In this document: positions 7,251 to 12,881 of the stretch, in pieces
Layout of the letters: the number at the start of each line of letters is the position of its first letter
Numbering within the stretch: position 1 is the stretch's first letter
From: Aalborgiella sp031422495
GTDB taxonomy: Bacteria > Pseudomonadota > Gammaproteobacteria > Burkholderiales > Burkholderiaceae_C
Length of the DNA: 12,881 nt
Reading direction: 5' to 3'
Assembly: GCA_031422495.1 (NCBI GenBank)
Contig: JANPLX010000123.1
Coordinates: forward strand, 1-12,881
Notes under the pieces: model-generated
What the model saw: only the letters and a program-made list of their open reading frames with translations
Databases searched by the model: none
What the model was told of the DNA's origin: nothing
Position numbers and translations under genes: made by a program

Positions 7251-7280
7251 TTGTTGGTTTTGAAAATATACTGCTATTAT
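7251..7280 (+). promoter_or_regulatory. Candidate sigma70 promoter for the glutamate-synthase-like gene
   Basis: TTGTTG (7251-7256) and TATTAT (7275-7280) with an 18-base spacer, about 50 bases before ATG 7331, in the 91-base divergent region with the UPF0149 gene. The -10 match is good and the -35 match moderate. Confidence 0.4.
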
Positions 7281-7330
7281 CTCGCGCTACTCTGAAATCT
7301 CTTAAAAATCTCTGAAGTGAACCCCATAAA

Positions 7331-8968
7331 ATGCACATGTTGACACAACTCAAGCGGCTCAACGCCGACTACCCACTTCGCTACACACCGTTTGTGCTGT
7401 GCATTTTTTTTGCTTTACTTTGCGTGTTTACCATCGTCGGTTTCGGGGTAGGCTGGCTTTTGTTTGTTTTGTTTGCGGGTTTAAGCGCTTTGGGTTTTTA
7501 TGATTTGAAGCAAACCAAGCGTTCTATTTTGCGCAATTACCCCGTGATTGGGCATTTGCGGTTTATTTTTGAATACATCCGCCCTGAAATTCGCCAGTAT
7601 TTCGTCGAAAGCGATTCTGAGGCCACGCCGTTTTCGCGTTCGCAGCGCTCATTGGTTTACCAGCGCGCCAAAGGCGATCCAGACAAACGTCCATTTGGAA
7701 CGCAGTTGGACGTGAACGCCATTGGCTACGAGTGGATCAACCACTCCATCGCCCCGACAATGATTGCCTCGCACGACTTTCGCGTCACCATTGGTGCAGA
7801 CAGCGCCCAACCCTACAGCGCCAGTATTTTCAACATCTCAGCCATGAGCTTTGGGGCTTTGAGCGCCAATGCGATTTTGGCGCTCAACTCGGGTGCAAAG
7901 CGCGGCGGTTTTGCGCACGACACGGGCGAGGGCTCGATTTCAGACCACCACCGCGTGCATGGCGGCGATTTGATCTGGGAAATCGGCTCCGGTTATTTCG
8001 GTTGCCGCAACGACGACGGCACGTTCAACGAAGCCAAATTCACTGAAAACGCCATCTTGCCGCAAGTCAAAATGATTGAACTAAAACTCAGCCAAGGCGC
8101 AAAGCCCGGCCACGGTGGTTTGCTGCCTGGGCCTAAGGTGACCATCGAAATCGCCAATGCACGTGGCGTCAAAGTCGGGGTCGATTGCGTTTCCCCCGCC
8201 AGCCACAGCGAATTTGCCACACCGGTCGAGATGTTGCAGTTCATTGACAAGCTACGCATCTTGTCCGGCGGTAAGCCAACCGGCTTCAAACTCTGCATAG
8301 GCCACGCTTGGGAGTGGTTTGCCATCGTCAAAGCTATGCAAAAAACCGGTATCACGCCAGACTTTATTGTGGTGGATGGGGCTGAGGGCGGCACGGGCGC
8401 TGCCCCGCTAGAGTTTACTGACCATGTGGGCAGCCCACTGCAAGAAGGCCTCTTGTTGGTGCATAACACGCTCAAAGGCGTTAACTTACGCGAAAAAATC
8501 AAAATAGGCTGCGCTGGTAAAGTCGTTAGCGCCTTCGATATCAGCCGCATGATGGCGTTGGGCGCCGATTGGTGCAACTCCGCGCGGGGTTTTATGTTCT
8601 CACTCGGCTGCATCCAAGCCCAAACCTGCCACACCGGTAACTGCCCCACAGGTGTGACCACCCAAGATGCCCACCGCCAGCAAGCACTGGTCGTGCCCGA
8701 CAAGGCCGAGCGCGTTTACCAGTATCACCATAAAACTCTAGAAGCCTTGAAAGAAATGGTTCAAGCGGCAGGGCTGCAGCACCCGCACGATATCACAGCC
8801 TTCCACATCTCCCAGCGCGTCAGCGAAGGCGAAGTCCGCCTGCTGGCCAACGTAGTGCCTCGCGTCAAAGCCGGTTCGCTTTTGGATGACAACATTGGCG
8901 ACGATCACAAAGTCTATAAAAATTACTGGCATAAAGTCACTGCGGACAGTTTTTTGCTACAAATTTAA
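7331..8968 (+). CDS. Membrane-anchored FMN-binding glutamate-synthase-like protein
   Basis: A 545-residue protein corresponding to the synthase (FMN/3Fe-4S) half of GltB, without the glutaminase domain. Residues 22-58 form two hydrophobic membrane segments ahead of the catalytic part. Recognisable motifs are SAMSFGALSANAILALNSGAK, GGFAHDTGEGSIS, PGHGGLLPGPKV, the FMN-barrel strand VVDGAEGGTGAAPLEF and GADWCNSARGFMFSLGC. Cys427, Cys433 and Cys438 (C-x5-C-x4-C, ending CHTGNCPTG) fit the 3Fe-4S ligands of glutamate synthases. Length is normal for this stand-alone family. Its true substrate is not certain; it may use free ammonia or another electron reaction. ATG 7337 is a possible alternative start. 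The final codons L-L-Q-I-stop lie inside a dispersed repeat (8950-9011), so the original C-terminus may have differed. Confidence 0.9.
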   Translation: MHMLTQLKRLNADYPLRYTPFVLCIFFALLCVFTIVGFGVGWLLFVLFAGLSALGFYDLKQTKRSILRNYPVIGHLRFIFEYIRPEIRQYFVESDSEATPFSRSQRSLVYQRAKGDPDKRPFGTQLDVNAIGYEWINHSIAPTMIASHDFRVTIGADSAQPYSASIFNISAMSFGALSANAILALNSGAKRGGFAHDTGEGSISDHHRVHGGDLIWEIGSGYFGCRNDDGTFNEAKFTENAILPQVKMIELKLSQGAKPGHGGLLPGPKVTIEIANARGVKVGVDCVSPASHSEFATPVEMLQFIDKLRILSGGKPTGFKLCIGHAWEWFAIVKAMQKTGITPDFIVVDGAEGGTGAAPLEFTDHVGSPLQEGLLLVHNTLKGVNLREKIKIGCAGKVVSAFDISRMMALGADWCNSARGFMFSLGCIQAQTCHTGNCPTGVTTQDAHRQQALVVPDKAERVYQYHHKTLEALKEMVQAAGLQHPHDITAFHISQRVSEGEVRLLANVVPRVKAGSLLDDNIGDDHKVYKNYWHKVTADSFLLQI

Positions 8969-9011
8969 TAGCTGCTTAGGCAATAAATAGGACGGCTACA
9001 CCATAATTTTT
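8950..9011. repeat. Dispersed repeat copy A, overlapping the end of the preceding gene
   Basis: A T run, GCTAcaaatttaaTAGC at 8956-8972, then the core CAATAAATAGGACGGCTA at 8981-8998. It aligns without gaps to copies B (9933-10000) and C (11133-11199). By eye, A matches C at 34 of 43 and B at 33 of 43 positions between the first GCT and the end of the core. The TAA at 8966-8968 that ends the glutamate-synthase-like gene lies inside it. Similar intergenic elements are, from memory, frequent in Comamonadaceae. No encoded protein. Confidence 0.75.
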
Positions 9012-9070
9012 TGCCTATTCTGCTTACAAAAAACGTTTATTTTGCTCGTATTCATCGATAGGAAATAAGT

Positions 9071-9919
9071 ATGCAAATCGAACAATTTATTCTGACCAAT
9101 GAGCCAGCCATACGCTTGGGATTTTTTCTGGGTTTTTTTTTAGTGATGGTTGCGTGGGAATTGCTTGCACCACAGCGTGCATTAAAGCTGTCGAAGCTGT
9201 TTCGTTGGACTAACAATCTGGGGTTGGCTGTATTGAATACGGTTCTAGTGCGCTTATTGTTCCCATTTGCGGCGGTAGGCATGGCTGCCTATTGCGCCAA
9301 GCAGGGCTGGGGAGTGTTAAATCAATTTGCGGTGCCATTTTGGTTGGCTGTACCACTGGCTGTGGTGTTGATGGATTTTGTGATTTGGCTGCAACATGTC
9401 ATGGTGCATCATGTGCCTGTGCTGTGGCGTTTGCATCGCGTGCACCATGCCGACCCAGACTATGACCTCACTACAGGTAGTCGTTTCCATCCGATTGAAA
9501 TTATTTTGTCGATGTTGATTAAATTTGTCACGATTGCCCTAGTTGGCGCACCTGTGCTGGCTGTGGTGTTGTTCGAAATTATTCTAAGCAGCGTAGCCAT
9601 GTTTAACCATGGCAATGTACGCCTGCCTGTAGGCTTAGATAGCGTGTTGCGCTGGTTCATTGTCACGCCTGATATGCACCGTGTGCATCATTCGGTTGTT
9701 GTGGACGAAACCAATTCAAACTACGGTTTCAATCTAAGTTGTTGGGATCGATTATTCGGTACTTACCGTGCGCAACCGCGTGCTGGGCAACTGGGAATGA
9801 CGATTGGTATTGACGGTTTTACCAGCGCTAATGAAATTGTACGACTGGATGGCATGTTATTGATGCCGTTCAGGCAAAAAGTACCTGATACAGAGCCTTC
9901 TAAACATTCGAGTCTTTAG
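9071..9919 (+). CDS. Fatty acid hydroxylase / sterol desaturase family membrane protein
   Basis: A 282-residue integral membrane di-iron protein. The histidine clusters are in the family order: H109-x3-H113-H114 (QHVMVHH), H122-x2-H125-H126 (HRVHHAD), H140 (SRFHP), N-H180 (FNHGN) and H203-x2-H206-H207 (MHRVHHS). Hydrophobic helices lie at about 14-33, 50-75, 88-108 and 145-175. Members hydroxylate or desaturate lipids using oxygen at a di-iron site facing the cytoplasm. The bacterial substrate cannot be deduced here. The start ATG 9071 follows AGGAAATAAGT at a normal distance. It stands alone downstream of repeat copy A and is followed by copy B, so it is probably its own transcription unit. 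Confidence 0.92.
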   Translation: MQIEQFILTNEPAIRLGFFLGFFLVMVAWELLAPQRALKLSKLFRWTNNLGLAVLNTVLVRLLFPFAAVGMAAYCAKQGWGVLNQFAVPFWLAVPLAVVLMDFVIWLQHVMVHHVPVLWRLHRVHHADPDYDLTTGSRFHPIEIILSMLIKFVTIALVGAPVLAVVLFEIILSSVAMFNHGNVRLPVGLDSVLRWFIVTPDMHRVHHSVVVDETNSNYGFNLSCWDRLFGTYRAQPRAGQLGMTIGIDGFTSANEIVRLDGMLLMPFRQKVPDTEPSKHSSL

Positions 9920-9932
9920 CTCATTCGATGAC

Positions 9933-10000
9933 TTTTTTTGCCGCATATTTGATAGCAACTTAGGTATTAAATACGACGGCTGTGTGCCAATTTGTCCCTA
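9933..10000. repeat. Dispersed repeat copy B
   Basis: A T run (9933-9939), TTGC...GCAA short stem (9938-9957), core TATTAAATACGACGGCTG at 9965-9982, then GTGCCAATTTG (9983-9993), which is also present in copy C at 11184-11194. It begins 13 bases after the hydroxylase stop. The core starts 27 bases after the stem, exactly as in copies A and C. Confidence 0.75.
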
Positions 10001-10019
10001 AAATTTAAGTAAATCTGTC

Positions 10020-10039
10020 ATTCCCGCGAAGGCGGGAAT
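10020..10039. repeat. ATTCCC-N8-GGGAAT hairpin repeat unit
   Basis: The sequence ATTCCCGCGAAGGCGGGAAT is a perfect stem of 8 pairs (10020-10027 with 10032-10039) and a GAAG loop, flanked by TGTC and CC. It fits the pattern ATTCCC-N8-GGGAAT of the neisserial dRS3 repeat and similar hairpins scattered in many proteobacteria. It may act as a terminator-like or mobile-element target site. There is only one copy in the window. Confidence 0.65.
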
Positions 10040-10084
10040 CCACAATCGCCATATTTACTGGCAATTTTGAGTAATTGGGATGTA

Positions 10085-10113
10085 TTGACTAGTCAGCTAA
10101 CTAGTCATAAAAT
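10085..10113 (+). promoter_or_regulatory. Sigma70 promoter with embedded repeated operator for the toxin-antitoxin operon
   Basis: TTGACT (10085-10090) and TAAAAT (10108-10113) with an ideal 17-base spacer, 28 bases before the antitoxin ATG. Two near-identical decamers sit in it: TGACTAGTCA (10086-10095, a perfect palindrome) and TAACTAGTCA (10098-10107), offset by 12 bases and covering the whole spacer. Phd/YefM-type antitoxins repress their own operon from palindromes at the promoter, so these are likely operator sites. Confidence 0.7.
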
Positions 10114-10140
10114 GAAGCCAATTAGAAAGTGAGGTTCCCC

Positions 10141-10395
10141 ATGCATACATGGCAAGTCCAAGACGCGAAAGCGCGCTTCAGTGAGTTTTTAGACGCTTGC
10201 GTAGCCAATGGCCCACAAATTGTGACGCGACGCGGTGCTGAAACGGCGATATTGGTACCTATCGAACAGTGGAAGCGCTTGAGTAGCGCTGCCAAACCTA
10301 CGCTCAAAGAGCTCCTATTGAGTGATGTTGACAGAGCTGATTTTGAAATTCCAGCACGTGGCGCATTAAAACGCCGCCCAATTCCTGAGCTATAA
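10141..10395 (+). CDS. Phd/YefM-family antitoxin
   Basis: An 84-residue protein. I start it at ATG 10141, six bases after GTGAGG; a GTG at 10129 would add four residues but has no better support. The N-terminal 50 residues are the Phd/YefM DNA-binding fold: W-Q-V-Q-D-A-K-A-R-F-S-E-F at 4-16, V-T-R-R-G-A-E-T-A-I-L-V at 28-39 and P-I-E-Q-W-K-R-L at 40-47. The tail (LKELLLSDVDRADFEIPARG) would wrap the toxin and block its active site. The toxin gene starts five bases after the stop. The promoter at 10085-10113 carries palindromic sites, so autoregulation is expected. Confidence 0.88.
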   Translation: MHTWQVQDAKARFSEFLDACVANGPQIVTRRGAETAILVPIEQWKRLSSAAKPTLKELLLSDVDRADFEIPARGALKRRPIPEL

Positions 10396-10400
10396 AGAGC

Positions 10401-10805
10401 ATGTATTTGCTTGATACAAACGTGGTCTCTGAGTTTCGCAGGCTGCGTCCACACGGCGCTGTGCTGGCATGGCTCAGTGCTGTCGACGATGCAGACTTGA
10501 ACATCAGCGCTGTGACTTTAGGCGAAATCCAAGGGGGAATCGAGCTTACCCGCGAGCAAGACGCCGCCAAGGCCGCCGTTATCGAACTCTGGGCAGACCA
10601 AGTGGCCGATACTTACAACGTGTTGCCAATGACCGCAGAGGTCTTCAGGCTCTGGGCAAAGCTGATGCATAAACAATCTGACACTGTTTACGAGGACGCC
10701 ATGATCGCCGCTACCGCCCTGACCCATAAACTGACCGTCGTGACGCGTAACATCAACGACTTTGAGCGATTTGGGGTAAAAATCATCAATCCTTTTTCGA
10801 GTTGA
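10401..10805 (+). CDS. VapC/FitB-type PIN-domain toxin
   Basis: A 134-residue PIN ribonuclease, the expected partner of the Phd-like antitoxin. Acidic residues of the Mg-binding site are visible: D5 (MYLLDTNVVSE), E42 (AVTLGEIQGGI), D99 (YEDAMIAATAL) and D120 (TRNINDFERFGV). This order and the closing RNINDFE-V-K-I-I-N-P are typical of the FitB-like VapC branch. Such toxins cleave tRNA or other structured RNA when freed from the antitoxin. All key residues are present, so it is probably active. It is co-transcribed with the antitoxin (5-base gap), and a small unknown gene follows after nine bases. Confidence 0.9.
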   Translation: MYLLDTNVVSEFRRLRPHGAVLAWLSAVDDADLNISAVTLGEIQGGIELTREQDAAKAAVIELWADQVADTYNVLPMTAEVFRLWAKLMHKQSDTVYEDAMIAATALTHKLTVVTRNINDFERFGVKIINPFSS

Positions 10806-10814
10806 GCTTTAAAA

Positions 10815-11126
10815 ATGACTAAACCCGAGCATCAATCCATCACCACCGTGCTGCACTCAGAAGAAGCCGCCACTCTCAGCATCGCGATGATTTGCCTTTT
10901 GGAATTCACCAAAGAGCTGGCTGCCAAAAGCTCAAACGGCATCACGATTGACCAAGCCGAGATAGACAAAATGGTCAAACGCCACGTCCTAGCCGCTAAA
11001 AGCAGCGAAGGGCAGGGCATGAGCTACAAGCAGGAATCGAATGTTATTGGGGAAGCGGTGAAGCTGCTGGAGGAGATGTTTAGCCAAGTGGTGACGGTGA
11101 AGCCAGATGAACCGAAAATCGACTGA
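10815..11126 (+). CDS. Small unknown helical protein, third gene of the toxin-antitoxin operon
   Basis: A 103-residue protein I do not recognise. It starts nine bases after the toxin stop on the same strand, with no clear ribosome site (an A-rich stretch precedes ATG 10815), so it may be translated by coupling. The sequence is mostly charged and helix-forming, with one more hydrophobic helix (ATLSIAMICLLEFTKELAAK, about 19-38), a middle section (ITIDQAEIDKMVKRHVLAA) and a C-terminal helix (VIGEAVKLLEEMFSQVV). There is no signal peptide and no cysteine pair. It could be an accessory or chaperone-like partner, or simply a gene carried along. Repeat copy C begins just after its stop. Confidence 0.65.
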   Translation: MTKPEHQSITTVLHSEEAATLSIAMICLLEFTKELAAKSSNGITIDQAEIDKMVKRHVLAAKSSEGQGMSYKQESNVIGEAVKLLEEMFSQVVTVKPDEPKID

Positions 11127-11132
11127 AGTATT

Positions 11133-11199
11133 TAAAAATGCTACATATCTAGTAGCATCTCAAGCAATAAATACGCCGGCTAGGTGCCAATTTGAGGGA
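11133..11199. repeat. Dispersed repeat copy C, overlapping the end of the lone PIN gene
   Basis: A perfect stem ATGCTAC / GTAGCAT (11138-11144 with 11152-11158, 7-base loop), core CAATAAATACGCCGGCTA at 11165-11182, then GGTGCCAATTTG (11183-11194), shared with copy B. The stop codon of the minus-strand PIN gene (11180-11182) and its last codons lie inside it. The copy separates the convergent genes ending at 11126 and 11180. Confidence 0.75.
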
Positions 11200-11635
11200 T
11201 AAAATCAGTTGCTTTTTGCACCACAGCATCCGCCGTCAGCAATCTCTTCGCCATACACAGAATAGCCTGATCTTTGCTCAGCAGCGTCGCTTGATGCTGC
11301 ACAGCTAGGTCGATAAACCGTTGGTCATCAGGGTCTTTGCAGATCCATTTGGCTTTGGGGGCGGGGTCGACCAAAGTCGCTAGTTGGTCGAATTTAGCCA
11401 GAACATCTGCCGCCGTGACTTGGTAAAAAGCCATACGGGGCGTGATCTTGGGGTAAGTGAGCACGCGTTCCAGTTCGATGCGCATGTCTGTTGTGGCGAT
11501 CCAATTGAGCTGTTGGTTATCTAATCCAGCGAGCAGGGCGGGTTTGAGGGAGGCTAGGTCTGGATCGTTGAAAACGAACAAATCCAAGATGATGTTGGTG
11601 TCTAGGACGAGTGGCTTTGAAGCTTGGCTTGCCAC
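11180..11635 (-). CDS. PIN-domain protein, putative toxin component without visible antitoxin
   Basis: A PIN-family nuclease of the 'putative toxin component' group. Acidic residues, counted from the GTG at 11633-11635, are D12 (LVLDTNIILDLF), E54/E56 (DMRIELERVL), D104 (CKDPDDQRFIDLA) and D122 (LLSKDQAIL). The spacing matches the family and the site looks intact. I chose the GTG (151 residues) because homologues begin a few residues before the LVLDTN strand. The frame also opens at a TTG (11663-11665) inside a REP-like repeat, preceded by an in-frame stop. There is no ATG start and no good ribosome site. The last residues (about FIPQIGT) and TAG come from repeat copy C. No antitoxin gene is adjacent on this strand. 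It may be an orphan or a relic, and both ends look altered by repeats. Confidence 0.8.
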   Translation of the reverse strand: MASQASKPLVLDTNIILDLFVFNDPDLASLKPALLAGLDNQQLNWIATTDMRIELERVLTYPKITPRMAFYQVTAADVLAKFDQLATLVDPAPKAKWICKDPDDQRFIDLAVQHQATLLSKDQAILCMAKRLLTADAVVQKATDFIPQIGT

Positions 11636-11643
11636 GACCCGCA

Positions 11644-11731
11644 GGAAATTGGGGTCAGAATCCAATTTCGATCACCATCTTTGTCCGTCGAATTGGGAAT
11701 TGTCCTGAATTGGAGTCTGACCCCATTTTCC
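11644..11731. repeat. REPIN-like inverted pair with GGGGTCAGA cores
   Basis: Left arm 11644-11668 (GGAAATTGGGGTCAGA then ATCCAATTT) and right arm 11707-11731, whose reverse complement is GGAAAATGGGGTCAGA then CTCCAATTC. The arms match at 22 of 24 positions, with a 38-base spacer. The pair fills nearly all the gap between the rlmL stop (11734) and the PIN gene. From memory, GGGGTCAGA motifs accompany REP-associated tyrosine transposases in betaproteobacteria. No such gene is in the window. In RNA this would fold as a long stem and may terminate rlmL. Confidence 0.65.
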
Positions 11732-11733
11732 AG

Positions 11734-12881
11734 CTAAGCATCTTTTTTCATACGGGCAGAGCCAGCCACCATGTCGAATCTGAACAATCGGCACTCAATC
11801 GGGCCGTTCCACATGGGGATACGGCGGGACTCTTTGAGGCGCATTTTGGCGGGGAGTTTCATGTCGGGGGTCAGCACATAGGCGGTCCAGCCAGCGTAGT
11901 TCTTCTTCCAGTGGGTTGCTAATTGCGGGAAGAACTCGTCGCCATTTTCGGTTTGCGCAGTTTCGCGTTGGCCAAAACGAGGTTGATCAGATTGTTCATC
12001 TTGTTCGAAATCACTTGCATCAGGGCTGTAATTCGCATTTTGCTGCAGGTTTTGACGTTCTTTTTGTTGAGCATTCTCCCGCCCACCACTGCGTCTAGCG
12101 TTTTGACCCGCCACGCCACTGATGCCGATGCGGTCGCCATAGGGCGGATTGACGATCATGATGCCGTTTTTCTTCTCGTTCTCGCAGGGCGGCATCCTTT
12201 GCAACGCATCACCGCCACGGAGCTGCACCACATCGGCCACACCGGCGCGCTCGGCGTTGCGGGTGGCGAAATCAACCATACGGAAGGACACATCACTGCC
12301 GAAAATCTGGATATTTGCGCGTTCTTCCGCCGTCAATATTGCCTGAGTTGCTTCACTTTTAATAGCGTCCCAAACGTGAGGTTGATACGGTAGCAGTTTC
12401 TCAAAACCAAAGCGGCGGGTGGAACCGGGGGCGATGTTGCAGGCGATTTGCGCCGCTTCAATGGCGATGGTGCCGCTGCCGCAGCAGGGGTCGTAAAACG
12501 GCGCGAACTCGCCGGTTTCTTCATCAATCGTGTCAATCCAACCGCTGGCGGCGATCATGGCGGCGGCTAAAGTTTCTTTCAATGGCGCCTCACCAGTATC
12601 TTGCCGCCAACCGCGCTTGAAGAGTGGTTCGCCCGAGGTGTCGATGTAGATGGTGACGGTATCTGTCGTTAAATGCGCGTAAATGCGGGCATCTGGCCAC
12701 TGGGTGTTGACATCCGGGCGGATGCCGGTTTTGAAGCGGAAGCGGTCGGCAATCGCATCTTTGATTTTGAGTGCCGCAAAATTGAGTGATTGCAACGGGC
12801 TGTGTTGCGCGGTGATCTCGATTTTGAAGCTTTCTTTGGGTGTGAACCAGATTTCCCACGCCACGTTGCTGGCAGCTTCGT
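11734..12881 (-). CDS. rlmL: RlmL-type rRNA guanine-N2 methyltransferase (5' end off window)
   Basis: The frame runs past the right edge. The GTG at 12862-12864 is an internal Val (preceded by E-A-A-S-N in frame), not a start. What is present is the THUMP-linked N-terminal region VAWEIWFTPKESFKIEITAQ, then RPDVNTQWPDARI, followed by a Rossmann methyltransferase: SAM-binding D-P-C-C-G-S-G-T near 12492-12469, an acidic strand end FGSD, and the catalytic NPPYG at about 12150-12136. The ending MRLKESRRIPMWNGPIECRLFRFDMVAGS is typical of the RlmL/COG0116 group, which methylates G2445 of 23S rRNA in E. coli. There is no fused RlmK part. A Gln/Asn/Glu/Arg-rich insert of about 57 residues (about 12108-11938) lies between NPPYG and FFPQLATHWKKNYAGW. 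The REPIN-like pair follows the stop closely. Confidence 0.88.
   Translation of the reverse strand, partial: EAASNVAWEIWFTPKESFKIEITAQHSPLQSLNFAALKIKDAIADRFRFKTGIRPDVNTQWPDARIYAHLTTDTVTIYIDTSGEPLFKRGWRQDTGEAPLKETLAAAMIAASGWIDTIDEETGEFAPFYDPCCGSGTIAIEAAQIACNIAPGSTRRFGFEKLLPYQPHVWDAIKSEATQAILTAEERANIQIFGSDVSFRMVDFATRNAERAGVADVVQLRGGDALQRMPPCENEKKNGIMIVNPPYGDRIGISGVAGQNARRSGGRENAQQKERQNLQQNANYSPDASDFEQDEQSDQPRFGQRETAQTENGDEFFPQLATHWKKNYAGWTAYVLTPDMKLPAKMRLKESRRIPMWNGPIECRLFRFDMVAGSARMKKDA

Noticed and set aside
7993..8703. Long minus-strand open frame (236 codons) opposite the glutamate-synthase-like gene
   Set aside because: Its product has no recognisable domain, and the plus strand encodes clear GltS motifs and Fe-S cysteines across the same bases. 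It is a codon-bias shadow.
8950..11199. CRISPR array
   Set aside because: The repeat copies are about 1 kb apart with genes between them, not regularly spaced short repeats, and no cas genes are present.
11923..12393. Plus-strand open frame opposite rlmL
   Set aside because: The minus strand there carries the SAM and NPPYG motifs. The plus frame has no family signal or ribosome site.

Overview
The window reads as chromosomal DNA of a betaproteobacterium, most likely Comamonadaceae. The evidence is the protein families (a DUF4331/HupE-UreJ gene set, an FMN-binding glutamate-synthase-like protein, an RlmL-type rRNA methyltransferase) and AT-rich intergenic repeats of a style I associate from memory with that family. 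No database search was possible. I saw no rRNA, tRNA, CRISPR array or transposase gene. The window opens inside one gene and closes inside another.

Layout. 1-816 (minus) is the N-terminal part of a nitroreductase-like protein with a combined Tat and lipobox leader; it is open to the left edge. It diverges from a LysR-type regulator (947-1831) across a 130-bp region with an imperfect inverted repeat. 2018-6369 is a four-gene, same-strand set of exported proteins: DUF4331, a small lipoprotein, a helical-repeat (TPR-like) protein and a HupE/UreJ-type membrane protein with a periplasmic EF-hand-like loop. 6409-7239 (minus) is a UPF0149/SEC-C protein. It diverges from a membrane-anchored glutamate-synthase-like FMN/Fe-S protein (7331-8968), which is followed by a fatty acid hydroxylase/sterol desaturase family protein (9071-9919).

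9920-11733 looks like a small accessory stretch lying between dispersed repeats. It holds a Phd/YefM-VapC toxin-antitoxin pair with a strong sigma70-type promoter carrying a repeated operator-like motif, a small unrecognised third gene (10815-11126), and a lone PIN-domain gene on the minus strand (11180-11635) whose start region and stop codon both fall in repeats. 11734-12881 (minus) is the RlmL-type methyltransferase, whose N-terminal THUMP part lies off the window.

The most notable points are these: (1) a dispersed repeat with three clear copies and one decayed copy, two copies of which supply the last codons and stop of a neighbouring gene; (2) a REPIN-like inverted pair carrying GGGGTCAGA cores between rlmL and the PIN gene; (3) the DUF4331 to HupE/UreJ set, in which two predicted mature N-termini place histidine at position 3 and position 1, which may mark an uncharacterised metal-handling system; (4) the unknown third gene of the toxin-antitoxin operon.
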